Of a stretch of 54,424 nt of DNA, positions 20,345-32,404 are shown one piece after another (within the stretch, counting starts at the first letter, position 1; each line of letters starts with the position of its first letter). Where the stretch lies: contig NZ_JAUCGR010000004.1 of assembly GCF_030362815.1 (NCBI RefSeq), positions 1-54,424 of the forward strand. The letters are read 5' to 3'. Position numbers and translations under genes: made by a program. This DNA is from Cellulomonas edaphi. Lineage in GTDB: Bacteria; Actinomycetota; Actinomycetes; Actinomycetales; Cellulomonadaceae. Below the pieces are notes generated by a model, which searched no databases, was not told where the DNA came from, and saw only the letters and a list, made by a program, of their open reading frames with translations.

Positions 20345-21360
20345 CCCGGGTCAGCGGTACGGGCCTGTGGCCCGGCTCGGATGCGCTCGAGGCCGCCAGC
20401 GTGGTGGTCGGTGACCTGGTCGACCTGCCGGACGGCGTCGTCGGCCTGCCGTTCGTGCCGACCCTGCCGGCGCGCGGACCGTGGGGTGACCGCGTCGGGA
20501 CGGCTGCGGGCGTCCTGGTGGAGCTTCCCGTCGAGCTCGGGCCGCACGGGTGGAAGCTCGCCGACCGTCCCGGCTCGGACCTCGGTCGGGTGCAGGCCTA
20601 CGCGCGCGAGGATCTCGACGCGCTCGCGGTCGCCGCCCACGGCTACGCCGGACCGCTGGTCCTCCCCGTCCTGGGGCCCCTCACGCTGGCGGCGTCGGTC
20701 TACCTCGCCCGCGGGGACCGGGTCCTCTCGGACACCGGTGCGGTGCGCGAGCTCGCCGAGTCGTTCGCGGCCGGGCTCGCGGAGCGGCTGCTGGCGCTCC
20801 GCCGTGCGGTCCCCGGCGCCTCGGTGCAGGTGCTGCTGCACGAGCCGCTGCTGGCGCAGGTGCTGGCGGGGGTGCTGCCGACGTTCTCGGGCTACGCGGC
20901 GCTCCGGCGGGTGGCCGTGCCGGACGCGGCCGAGCGGTTGGCCGTCGCGGTCTCCGGTGCGCGCGCCGGCGGCGCGGGCGTCGTCGCGGTGCACGGCGGG
21001 ACCGCGTGGTCCTCGCTGGCGGCGCTGCGGTCCACCGGCGCCGACGCGTTCGGGCTCGCTGTCGCCGGGCTGGACGAGCCGGGGTGGGAGCGCGTCGCCG
21101 AGGCGGTGGAGGGCGGCATGCGGCTGTGGGCCGAGGTGCCGTCCCAGGCCTCCTCGCAGTGCGCGGGGCCCGACGTCGTCGGCCAGGCCGACGTGCTCAC
21201 CCGCCCCTGGTCGTCCCTGGGCCTGCCGGCGGCCGGCCTGGCCGACGTGGTGGTGCTGGCGGGCGACCCGCCCGCGCAGGCCTCGCCCGACGACGCGCGT
21301 GCCGCGCTCGCGGGTGCCGTGCGGTGCGCACGGCTCGTGATCGAACGGAGTGACGCGTGA
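20341..21360 (+). CDS. MetE C-domain-like (UROD/MetE barrel) protein without obvious zinc ligands
   Basis: A 339-residue protein of the type usually annotated as cobalamin-independent methionine synthase in actinobacteria. Recognisable parts are [11 protein letters not shown] at the start, [32 protein letters not shown] and [14 protein letters not shown]. Where related proteins carry a His-x-Cys zinc motif this one reads AVHGGTAW, and the last part ([11 protein letters not shown]) lacks the second Cys. It is less than half the length of full MetE. Methionine synthesis is therefore unlikely to be its activity. It is coupled to mnmA by GTGA. Confidence 0.7.
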   Translation: MTRVSGTGLWPGSDALEAASVVVGDLVDLPDGVVGLPFVPTLPARGPWGDRVGTAAGVLVELPVELGPHGWKLADRPGSDLGRVQAYAREDLDALAVAAHGYAGPLVLPVLGPLTLAASVYLARGDRVLSDTGAVRELAESFAAGLAERLLALRRAVPGASVQVLLHEPLLAQVLAGVLPTFSGYAALRRVAVPDAAERLAVAVSGARAGGAGVVAVHGGTAWSSLAALRSTGADAFGLAVAGLDEPGWERVAEAVEGGMRLWAEVPSQASSQCAGPDVVGQADVLTRPWSSLGLPAAGLADVVVLAGDPPAQASPDDARAALAGAVRCARLVIERSDA

Positions 21361-21791
21361 CGACCCCCGAACCCCTCCGCTCGGGCGCGCCGGAGGCGGA
21401 CGCCGCGGCGGCTGGCCAGCGCAGCAGGACCATCCGGACGGCAGCCGCGATGCTGGTCTCCACCCTCGCCGCGCTCATCGGCATCGCGGTGCTCGTCGTG
21501 GGCTGGCTGTCGGTCGCCCGGACGACGCTGGCGGTGACGGACGAGGGCACCGAGCCCTGCCTCGTGGCGTACGGCGCGGAGGGTGCGCCGCGGGCCGGCG
21601 CGCGCGTGCACTACGAGATCCTGCCCGCGCGCTCGGTCTGCTCGTGGGAGGTGGACGGCGTGCGCGAGGACGTCGTCGTGGCGCAGGCGTCGACGGCGAC
21701 GACGGCGGTCGGCACGGTGCTCGTCGTCGGCGGGGTGATCGGGACCGTGACCCTGCTGCTGGTCCAGAGGCGGCGGCGCGTCCCGCGCTGA
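21357..21791 (+). CDS. Membrane protein with two helices and a small extracytoplasmic domain
   Basis: A 144-residue protein. A helix at about 27-52 (AAAMLVSTLAALIGIAVLVVG) and another at about 110-135 (VGTVLVVGGVIGTVTLLLV) flank a loop of about 55 residues containing two Cys, which could form a disulfide outside the cell. The C-terminus is RRRRVPR, placing both ends inside. I know no function for the family. The GTG overlaps the preceding stop (GTGA). It may only hitch-hike in the mnmA-ligA operon. Confidence 0.65.
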   Translation: MTTPEPLRSGAPEADAAAAGQRSRTIRTAAAMLVSTLAALIGIAVLVVGWLSVARTTLAVTDEGTEPCLVAYGAEGAPRAGARVHYEILPARSVCSWEVDGVREDVVVAQASTATTAVGTVLVVGGVIGTVTLLLVQRRRRVPR

Positions 21792-25369
<3,578 letters not shown>

Positions 25370-25405
25370 CGCGACGACGATCGGCAGCGCCGACGTGGCG
25401 CCGTC

Positions 25406-26056
25406 CTAGCGGGCGGCCCAGAGCATCCCGCGCTCCACGATCGTGCGCACCTGCGGGACCTCCAGGTCGGCGAGCTGGTGCCCCGGCGTCGCGACGAACA
25501 CGCGCCCGGACCCCCAGCGCCGCGTCCACACCGCGGGCGAGGTGACGGGCGCGTGCCACTCGTCGCCGGGACCGGGGGTGATCGTGGTGGTGGCGAGCAC
25601 CTCGTTGAGCGGGTCGGTGAGCAGCCAGTACTGCTCCGAGTGGAGCGCGAAGTCGTGGATGCCCTCGACGATCGAGTGGTCCGGACGCGTGACCGTGATC
25701 GTGTGGTCGACGATCCCGCGTGGGTGCGCGACGAACTGCGCGCCCACCAGCTGCAGGTAGTCGGTGGCGATGCGGAAGGAGTCCACGATGCCGCCGTGCC
25801 AGCCCGCGAGGCCCGTGCCGGCGGCGACGGCCGTGCGCAGCCCGCGCAGCTCGTCGGCCAGGATGTCGCCCATCGTCCAGCACTGGACGACGAGGTCGGT
25901 CGCCGCCATGAACTCGGCGTCGGCGTAGACCTCCAGCGACCCCTCGACGGTCACGTCGAAGTCGTGCTCGCGCAGGAACGGGACGAACAGGTCGGCCGCC
26001 TCTTCCGGGGCGTGGCCGTCCCAACCTCCGCGCACCACGAGTGCTCGACGGGTCAC
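25406..26056 (-). CDS. ThuA-domain protein
   Basis: A 216-residue protein of the ThuA (trehalose utilisation) family, which has a class I glutamine amidotransferase-like fold. Conserved parts are the N-terminal RRALVVRGGWDGHAPEEAADLF, LAGWHGGIVDSFR and FVATPGHQLADLE. The GTG start has a perfect AGGAGG 5 bases upstream. It lies 43 bases after the ROK regulator gene and is probably cotranscribed with it. The family occurs with sugar oxidoreductases acting on disaccharides or keto-sugars, which fits the divergent operon. Its biochemical activity is not established. Confidence 0.85.
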   Translation of the reverse strand: MTRRALVVRGGWDGHAPEEAADLFVPFLREHDFDVTVEGSLEVYADAEFMAATDLVVQCWTMGDILADELRGLRTAVAAGTGLAGWHGGIVDSFRIATDYLQLVGAQFVAHPRGIVDHTITVTRPDHSIVEGIHDFALHSEQYWLLTDPLNEVLATTTITPGPGDEWHAPVTSPAVWTRRWGSGRVFVATPGHQLADLEVPQVRTIVERGMLWAAR

Positions 26057-26099
26057 GGTGTCCTCCTGGATGGTCTGGCACGGGTCGGGCCGGGCGGGG

Positions 26100-27281
26100 T
26101 CAAGCGATGTGGGCGTCGATCGCCGCCGCGGAGAGCACGTGCTCCGCCGCCATGGCGCTCGCCCCGAGCACGCCGGCGCGCCCCTTGGTCCTGGACGCGA
26201 CGATGCGCAGGTGCTGCGTGGCCAACGGTAGCGACCGGCGGTAGACCACCTCGCGGATCCCGGCGATGAGGTGCTCGCCGGCCTCGGCGACCTGACCGCC
26301 GATGACGATGACCGACGGGTTGAGCATGCTCACGCACGCGGCCAGCACGCCACCGATGTGCCGCCCGGCCTCGCGCACCTCGCGGCTCGCGTCCAGGTCG
26401 CCGGCCCGCACCAGCGCGACGACGTCCGCTCCCGTGCTCGCGTCCGTGCCGAGCGCGCTGAGTGCCGACGCGATCGCGGGACCCGAGGCGACGGCCTCGA
26501 GGCACCCGGTGTTGCCGCAGCGGCACGGCAGGTCCAGGCCGCCCGGTACCGCGATGTGGCCGAGGTCGCCCGCCGAGCCTTGGGCGCCGCGCCGGATGGC
26601 GCCGTCGGAGATGATGCCCGCGCCGATCCCCGTGGCGACCTTGACGAACAGCAGGTGGTCGACCTCGGGCCACTGCGACGTGTGCTCGCCCAGCGCCATG
26701 ATGTTGACGTCGTTGTCCACCAGCACCGGGACGTGCAGCCGCCGGCTGAGGAGGCCCGGCACGTCGGCGTCGTCCCAGCCCGGCATGATCGGCGGGTTGA
26801 TGGGTCGCCCGGTGGAGTGCTCGACCGGTCCGGGCAGCCCCATGCCGACGCTGACCAGGTCGGACTCGGGCCGGTCGGCCGAGGCCAGGAGCTGGTGCGC
26901 GAGCTCCACCACGCGGTCGAGGACGGGCTCGGGCCCCTCCGCGATCGCGATCTGCTCCGCATGCTCCGCGAGGACCTCGCCGGCGAGGTCGGTCAGCGCG
27001 AGGCGCGAGTGGGTGGCGCCGAGGTCGACGGCCAGCACCACGCGCGCGGCCGGGTTGAACCGGAACGTCGCCGGCGGGCGGCCCCCGGTCGAGTTGGCCT
27101 CGCCGGCAGGGGTCACGAAACCCGAGGCGAGCAGCAGGTCCACGCGGGCGGCGATCGTGGAGCGCGCCTGGCCGGTGAGCGTGGCGAGGTCGGCACGCGT
27201 GCGCGGCGTGCCGTCCCGGAGGAGCTGGAACATCTCCCCGGCACCCGTCGGCTTCGGGGCGAACTTGGTCAGCTCGTCCAT
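26100..27281 (-). CDS. ROK-family transcriptional repressor
   Basis: A 393-residue regulator. The winged-helix DNA-binding domain (about 10-70) includes RADLATLTGQARSTIAARVDLL. The ROK sugar-binding domain shows VDLGATHSRLAL, VSVGMGLPGPVEH, and the zinc motif CRCGNTGCLE after GDLGHIAVPGG. Regulators of this XylR/NagC type repress sugar genes and release DNA on binding sugar. It is divergent from the ABC operon and should control that promoter, and probably its own. ATG at 27281 is used; a GTG two codons earlier is also possible. Confidence 0.9.
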   Translation of the reverse strand: MDELTKFAPKPTGAGEMFQLLRDGTPRTRADLATLTGQARSTIAARVDLLLASGFVTPAGEANSTGGRPPATFRFNPAARVVLAVDLGATHSRLALTDLAGEVLAEHAEQIAIAEGPEPVLDRVVELAHQLLASADRPESDLVSVGMGLPGPVEHSTGRPINPPIMPGWDDADVPGLLSRRLHVPVLVDNDVNIMALGEHTSQWPEVDHLLFVKVATGIGAGIISDGAIRRGAQGSAGDLGHIAVPGGLDLPCRCGNTGCLEAVASGPAIASALSALGTDASTGADVVALVRAGDLDASREVREAGRHIGGVLAACVSMLNPSVIVIGGQVAEAGEHLIAGIREVVYRRSLPLATQHLRIVASRTKGRAGVLGASAMAAEHVLSAAAIDAHIA

Positions 27282-27387
27282 GCGCACAGTGAACCACCCC
27301 GTTCCGGCGTCCCCTGCACGACGCTCGTCCGTGCCGGCAGCAGGCTTGTGCAGATCACGTTCGCATAACTCTGCCATATCCGTGGCA

Positions 27388-27413
27388 ACTTTTGCTTGAC
27401 GCTCGACATAAGT
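27388..27413. promoter_or_regulatory. Candidate ROK operator
   Basis: ACTTTTG (27388-27394) and CATAAGT (27407-27413) form an imperfect inverted repeat, 6 of 7 matching, with a 12-base centre. It covers the -35 of the ABC promoter in the divergent region. This region is notably AT-richer than its surroundings. Assignment to the ROK protein is inference. Confidence 0.4.
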
Positions 27414-27424
27414 CGTCCTAGTTT
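27396..27424 (+). promoter_or_regulatory. Sigma-70-like promoter of the ABC operon
   Basis: TTGACG (27396-27401), a 17-base spacer and TAGTTT (27419-27424) form a near-consensus promoter. The ATG at 27432 lies 7 bases after the -10, so the message is probably leaderless. Confidence 0.7.
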
Positions 27425-27431
27425 CGTTCGC

Positions 27432-28958
27432 ATGGTCAGTGACGACCCCCAGACACCCGCCGCTCTGCTCACGATGCACGGCATCGTCAAGCAGTTCCCC
27501 GGCGCACGAGCCCTCGACGGCGTGGACCTCGACGTCCGCGCGGGCGAGGTGCACTGCCTGCTCGGGCAGAACGGCGCCGGCAAGTCCACGCTCATCAAGG
27601 TCCTCGCCGGTGCCCACCAGCCCGACGAGGGCCAGATCCTCATCGACGGCGAGCCCGTGACCATCGCGAGCCCGGTGGCCGGCCTCAAGCTCGGCGTCGC
27701 CACGATGTACCAGGAGCTCGACGTCGTCGACGGCCTGTCGGTCGCGGAGAACATCTACCTCGGCCACGAGCTCGCCAAGGGCGGCTTCTCCCAGCGCCGC
27801 GCGGCCACGCAGAACACGCGCAAGCTGCTCGCCCGCCTCGGCCACGGCGGCATCTCCCCGCACCGCGAGGTGGGGACGCTGTCCGCCGCGGGCAAGCAGA
27901 TCGTCAGCATGGCGAGGGCCCTGTCGCACGACGCCCGGGTGATCGTCATGGACGAGCCGTCGGCCGTCCTCGACTCCGAGGAGGTCGCCAACCTCTTCCG
28001 GGTGGTCCGCGACCTCACGGCGCAGGGCGTCGCGGTGGTCTACATCTCCCACCGCCTCGAGGAGATCCGCCAGATCGGCGACCGCATCACGGTGCTCAAG
28101 GACGGCCGGACCGTCGCGAGCGGGCTCGCCGTCGCCGACACCCCGACCGCCGAGCTGATCCGCCTCATGACCGGTCGCAACGTGGAGTTCGCGATTCCGA
28201 GGCGTCCGGCCGTGCCGGCCGACGCGCCCACGCTGGTGCGCGTCGACAAGCTGGGCCTGCGCGGCTCGTTCGAGGACGTGAGCTTCGAGGTGCGGGCGGG
28301 CGAGGTGGTCGGGCTCGCCGGGCTGGTGGGCTCGGGGCGCTCGGAGATCGTCGAGACGATCTTCGGCGCGCGCAAGGCCACCGCGGGCAGCGTCGAGATC
28401 GCGGGCAGGACGCTGCGGGCGGGATCGGTGCCGGACGCCGTGCGCGCGGGCGTCGGGCTGTGCCCCGAGGAGCGCAAGAGCCAGGGCCTGCTGCTCGACG
28501 AGCCGGTCTACCGCAACATCACGCTGTCCACGTTCGCACGCACGGCCAACGGGGGGTTCCTCGACGAGGGCGCCGAGAAGCGCGAGGCGCGCGAGCAGAT
28601 CACCGCGCTGGACGTGCGGCCCGCCGACGCCAACCGCGCCGCGCGCACGCTGTCCGGCGGGAACCAGCAGAAGGTGCTGCTGGCGCGGTGGCTGGTGCAC
28701 GGCTGCCGCGTGCTGCTGGTCGACGAGCCGACCCGTGGCGTCGACGTCGGCGCGCGCGCCGAGATCTACGCCCTCATCGCCGAGCTGACCGCGAAGGGCA
28801 CGGCCGTCGTCGTGGTCTCGAGCGAGATCGAGGAGGTGCTCGGCCTGGCCGACCGCGTCCTCGTGGTGTCCGAAGGGCGCGTGGTCCACGAGGGACCGTC
28901 GTCCGAGATCGACGAGCACCGCGTGCTCGACCTCGTCATGGAAGGAAGTGCCGCGTGA
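27432..28958 (+). CDS. Sugar ABC importer, double ATPase subunit (CUT2/RbsA type)
   Basis: A 508-residue protein with two fused nucleotide-binding domains. Domain 1 has Walker A GQNGAGKST (Lys51) and VIVMDEPSA, but its signature reads LSAAGKQ, a common variation in this class. Domain 2 starts near residue 275 (GLAGLVGSGRSE, a degenerate Walker A) and has an intact signature LSGGNQQ (from 407) and VLLVDEPTRGVDVG. This asymmetric pattern is typical of ribose/xylose/inositol importers. The start fits the leaderless promoter. It overlaps the permease gene by four bases. Confidence 0.93.
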   Translation: MVSDDPQTPAALLTMHGIVKQFPGARALDGVDLDVRAGEVHCLLGQNGAGKSTLIKVLAGAHQPDEGQILIDGEPVTIASPVAGLKLGVATMYQELDVVDGLSVAENIYLGHELAKGGFSQRRAATQNTRKLLARLGHGGISPHREVGTLSAAGKQIVSMARALSHDARVIVMDEPSAVLDSEEVANLFRVVRDLTAQGVAVVYISHRLEEIRQIGDRITVLKDGRTVASGLAVADTPTAELIRLMTGRNVEFAIPRRPAVPADAPTLVRVDKLGLRGSFEDVSFEVRAGEVVGLAGLVGSGRSEIVETIFGARKATAGSVEIAGRTLRAGSVPDAVRAGVGLCPEERKSQGLLLDEPVYRNITLSTFARTANGGFLDEGAEKREAREQITALDVRPADANRAARTLSGGNQQKVLLARWLVHGCRVLLVDEPTRGVDVGARAEIYALIAELTAKGTAVVVVSSEIEEVLGLADRVLVVSEGRVVHEGPSSEIDEHRVLDLVMEGSAA

Positions 28959-30019
28959 GCGAGCATGACGTCACCGCCCCTGTGCCCGACGCGGACGAGT
29001 CCGCCCGGGTCGAGAAGGCGTCGGCCGCGGCCGCTGAGGGCGGAGGCAACCGCTGGTCGCCCCTGAAGGGGTCCTCGGGCCGCAACCTCGGCCTCGTGAT
29101 CGCGCTGGTCCTGCTGGGCGTCGTCGGCGTCATCACCGCCGGCGACCGGTTCCTGAGCATCGACAACACGCTCACGATCCTGCGCCTGGCCGCCGTGCTC
29201 GGCGTGCTGAGCATCGGGATGACCTTCGTCATCACCGGCGGCGGCATCGACCTGTCCGTCGGCTCGGTGCTCGGCCTCGCCTCCGTGTGGGCCACCACGG
29301 TCGCGACGCAGACCATGGCCCAGGACACGCACTGGATCGTCATGGTCTTCACCGCGCTCGCGGTCGGCCTGGTCGCGGGCGTCGTCAACGGCGTGCTGAT
29401 CGCGTACGGCAAGGTCGTGGCGTTCATCGCCACGCTGGCCATGCTGGTCGCGGCGCGAGGTCTGGCCGAGATCATCGCGAACCGCCAGACGCAGACCGTC
29501 AAGGTCCCGGAGTTCATCGCGTTCTTCCGCGCCGACGTGCTGGGCGTGCCGAAGATCGTGTGGACGTTCGCGATCGTCGCCGTCCTCGGCTGGATCCTGC
29601 TCAACCGCACCACGTTCGGGCGCCGGACCATCGCGGTGGGCGGCAACCCAGAGGCCGCCCGTCTGGCCGGCATCAACGTCAAGCGCCACACGATGTACCT
29701 GTACGCGCTCGCGGGCCTCGCGGCCGGTATCGCCGGTGTCCTGATGCTCGCTCGCACCACGGCCGGCAGCTCCACCAACGGCCAGTTCTACGAGCTCGAC
29801 GCCATCGCGGCGGTCGTCGTCGGCGGCACGCTCCTGGCGGGTGGCCGCGGCACCATCGTCGGCACCGTCCTCGGCGTGCTGATCTTCACCACGCTCAACA
29901 ACGTGTTCACGCAGAACAACGTCTCCAGCTCGGCGCAGAACGTGGCCAAGGGCGTGATCATCGTCGTCGCCGTGATGCTCCAGCAGCGCATCGCCGAGCG
30001 CTCCCGCGCGGGCACCTGA
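28955..30019 (+). CDS. Sugar ABC importer permease (CUT2 type)
   Basis: A 354-residue inner-membrane protein of the RbsC/XylH family with about eight to ten helices. After a polar N-terminal tail of about 45 residues come NLGLVIALVLLGVVGVI, FVITGGGIDLSVGSVLGLAS and GGNPEAARLAGINVKR, the cytoplasmic loop that contacts the ATPase. The C-terminus has GGTLLAGGRGTIVGTVLGVLI. The GTG start overlaps the ATPase stop and has GAAGGA upstream. The substrate cannot be read from the sequence. Confidence 0.92.
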   Translation: MSEHDVTAPVPDADESARVEKASAAAAEGGGNRWSPLKGSSGRNLGLVIALVLLGVVGVITAGDRFLSIDNTLTILRLAAVLGVLSIGMTFVITGGGIDLSVGSVLGLASVWATTVATQTMAQDTHWIVMVFTALAVGLVAGVVNGVLIAYGKVVAFIATLAMLVAARGLAEIIANRQTQTVKVPEFIAFFRADVLGVPKIVWTFAIVAVLGWILLNRTTFGRRTIAVGGNPEAARLAGINVKRHTMYLYALAGLAAGIAGVLMLARTTAGSSTNGQFYELDAIAAVVVGGTLLAGGRGTIVGTVLGVLIFTTLNNVFTQNNVSSSAQNVAKGVIIVVAVMLQQRIAERSRAGT

Positions 30020-30090
30020 CCCGGCTCACCAGGCTTCACAACCCCACCCGGCTCCACCCGCTCAGCTCCACCCGATCAAGGAGGATCGCC

Positions 30091-31149
30091 ATGTCCGCAG
30101 CACCCCTGCGCCGTCGCTGGCTCGCCATCGCCGGTACCGCCGCCGCCTTCACCCTCGTCCTCACCGGCTGCACGTCGAACGCCCCCGAGGACGAGCCCAG
30201 CACCTCGGCCCCCGCGGCCCAGCCCGGTGGCACCTCGGGCAACGACGAGCCCGGCGACAAGGTCGTCATCGGCTTCTCGGCCCCGGCCGCCGACCACGGC
30301 TGGATGGGTGCCATCACCAAGGGCGCCGTCGCCGAGGCGAAGAAGTACTCCGACGTCGAGCTCAAGCAGGCCGAGGGCACCAACGACGTCAACGTGCAGA
30401 TCAGCCAGATCGAGCAGTTCATCAACGACAAGGTCGACGCCATCGTGCTGCTGCCGTTCGACGGCGCGGCGCTCACCGAGGTCGCCAACAAGGCGATGAA
30501 GGCCGGCATCGTCGTCGTCAACGTGGACCGTGAGTTCTCGGACCCGAACGCCGCCCGCACGACCGTGCTCGGTGACAACTACGGCATGGGCGTCAGCGCC
30601 GGCGCCTACATCTGCGACCAGCTGGGCGGCAAGACGGACGCGAAGGTCGCCGAGATCGCCGGCATCGACTCGCTGCCGCTGACGCAGGACCGCAGCAAGG
30701 GCTTCGCGGACGCGCTCGGTCAGTGCGGCCTGAAGGTCTCCAACCGCGTGGCCGCCAACTTCACGGTCCAGGGTGGCAACGACGCGGCCGCGAGCCTGCT
30801 GCAGGCGGCGCCCAAGCTCGACGCCATCTGGAACCACGACGACGACCAGGGCGTCGGCGTCCTCGCCGCCATCGAGGAGGCGGGGCGTGACGAGTTCTTC
30901 ATGGTCGGCGGCGCCGGCTCCAAGAACGTCATGGACGCGATCAAGGCGGACAACACCGTCCTGAAGGCCACGGTCATCTACCCCTCCACCCAGGCCGCCG
31001 ACGGCATCAAGCTCGCCCGACTGCTCGTGCAGGGCAAGGCGATGAGCGACCTGGTCGAGGTCGAGGTGCCGCGCAAGGTCCAGCTGTACGCCCCCGTGGT
31101 GACCAAGGAGAACGTCGACAAGTACCTGCCGACGGCCTTCGTGTCCTGA
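30091..31149 (+). CDS. Sugar-binding lipoprotein of the ABC importer
   Basis: A 352-residue type I periplasmic-binding-protein-fold lipoprotein that captures the sugar outside the membrane. A basic N-terminus, a hydrophobic stretch and lipobox LTGC give lipidated Cys27. A Ser/Pro/Gly linker follows, then VVIGFSAPAADHGWMGAITKG, DAIVLLPFDGAALTEVANKA and WNHDDDQGVG. AAGGAGG lies 7 to 8 bases before the ATG, stronger than for the upstream genes, in line with high expression. The length and motifs are those of the ribose/inositol class. Confidence 0.93.
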   Translation: MSAAPLRRRWLAIAGTAAAFTLVLTGCTSNAPEDEPSTSAPAAQPGGTSGNDEPGDKVVIGFSAPAADHGWMGAITKGAVAEAKKYSDVELKQAEGTNDVNVQISQIEQFINDKVDAIVLLPFDGAALTEVANKAMKAGIVVVNVDREFSDPNAARTTVLGDNYGMGVSAGAYICDQLGGKTDAKVAEIAGIDSLPLTQDRSKGFADALGQCGLKVSNRVAANFTVQGGNDAAASLLQAAPKLDAIWNHDDDQGVGVLAAIEEAGRDEFFMVGGAGSKNVMDAIKADNTVLKATVIYPSTQAADGIKLARLLVQGKAMSDLVEVEVPRKVQLYAPVVTKENVDKYLPTAFVS

Positions 31150-31157
31150 CACCCCCG

Positions 31158-31192
31158 CCGGACGGGCCGCCGCAGCCCTGCGGCCCGTCCGG
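31158..31192 (+). terminator. Intra-operon hairpin after the binding protein
   Basis: Perfect 13-base arms (31158-31170 and 31180-31192) enclose a 9-base loop. No U-tract follows, and the next gene begins 25 bases later on the same strand. It probably protects or partly terminates the transcript, so that the binding protein is made in excess over the downstream enzymes. Confidence 0.6.
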
Positions 31193-31217
31193 TCCGGTCA
31201 CCACGAGGAGGCACCCG

Positions 31218-32402
31218 ATGACCACAACGAACGACCGCCCGCGCCTCGGCGTGGGGATGGTGGGCTACGCCTTCATGGGCGTCGCGCACGCCCAGGCCTG
31301 GCGCAACGCGCCCCGCTTCTTCGACCTGCCGATGACGGTCGACATGGCCGTCGTCGCCGGCCGCACCGAGTCCGCCGTCCGCGCCGCAGCCGACGTGCAG
31401 GGGTGGCGGGACGTCGAGACGGACTGGAAGGCGCTCGTCGTCCGCGACGACGTCGACCTGGTGGACATCTGCACCCCCGGCGACACGCACGCCGAGATCG
31501 CCATCGCGGCGCTCGAGGCGGGCCGCCACGTGCTGTGCGAGAAGCCGCTCGCCAACTCGGTGGCCGAGGCCGAGGCGATGGTCGCTGCCGCGGAGCAGGC
31601 GTCGGGCATCGCGATGGTCGGCTTCACCTACCGGCGCGTGCCCGCCATCCAGCTGGCTCGCCAGCTCGTGGCCGACGGCCGCATCGGCATCGTGCGGCAC
31701 GTGCGCGCGCAGTACCTGCAGGACTGGATCGCCGACCCGCAGGCGCCGCTGTCGTGGCGGCTCGACAAGCAGAAGGCGGGCTCGGGTGCGCTCGGGGACA
31801 TCGGCGCGCACATCGTCGACCTCGCGCAGTTCATCACGGGCGAGCACGTCACGGGCGTGTCGGCGGTGCTCGAGACGTTCGTGCACGAGCGGCCCGTGGC
31901 CTCGTCCTTCAGCGGGCTGAGCGGGTCGGGTGACGCCGAGCGCACCGGGCCCGTGACGGTCGACGACGCCGCGATCTTCCTGGGCCGGATGTCGGGCGGC
32001 GCGCTCGCGACGTTCGAGGCCACCCGGTTCGCGTACGGCCGCAAGAACGCGATCCGGCTCGAGATCAACGGCTCGGCGGGCTCGCTGGCCTTCGACTTCG
32101 AGGACATGAACGTCCTGCACTTCTTCGACGCCGCCGAGCCGGCCGGCACCGCCGGGTTCCGCCGCATCGTGGTGACCGAGCCCGAGCACCCGTACGTGGG
32201 CGCGTGGTGGCCCGCGGGGCACGGCCTCGGCTACGAGCACGCGTTCACGCACCAGGTCGTCGACCTCGTGGGCGGCATCGCCTCGGGCGTCGCGCCCACG
32301 CCGACGTTCGCGGACGGGCTCGCCGTGCAGCGCGTGCTCGACGCCGTGGAACGCTCGGCGCAGGCGCAGTCCACCTGGACCCCCACCGGCAAGGAGAGCT
32401 GA
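31218..32402 (+). CDS. Gfo/Idh/MocA-family sugar oxidoreductase
   Basis: A 394-residue NAD(P)-dependent dehydrogenase. The Rossmann motif is [17 protein letters not shown], the catalytic Lys lies in [12 protein letters not shown], and the C-terminal alpha/beta domain has [17 protein letters not shown] with the conserved Asp and His. AGGAGG precedes the ATG. Members oxidise or reduce sugars, often at C3, or inositols. Together with the next gene and the nearby ThuA protein, a role in 3-keto-sugar or inositol conversion is plausible, but the substrate is not proven. Confidence 0.88.
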   Translation: MTTTNDRPRLGVGMVGYAFMGVAHAQAWRNAPRFFDLPMTVDMAVVAGRTESAVRAAADVQGWRDVETDWKALVVRDDVDLVDICTPGDTHAEIAIAALEAGRHVLCEKPLANSVAEAEAMVAAAEQASGIAMVGFTYRRVPAIQLARQLVADGRIGIVRHVRAQYLQDWIADPQAPLSWRLDKQKAGSGALGDIGAHIVDLAQFITGEHVTGVSAVLETFVHERPVASSFSGLSGSGDAERTGPVTVDDAAIFLGRMSGGALATFEATRFAYGRKNAIRLEINGSAGSLAFDFEDMNVLHFFDAAEPAGTAGFRRIVVTEPEHPYVGAWWPAGHGLGYEHAFTHQVVDLVGGIASGVAPTPTFADGLAVQRVLDAVERSAQAQSTWTPTGKES

Positions 32403-32404
32403 CC

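Noticed and set aside
26100..28919. A 939-codon minus-strand frame extending the ROK gene
   Set aside because: The extra part is antisense to the ABC ATPase gene and has no domain. The ROK protein starts at 27281.
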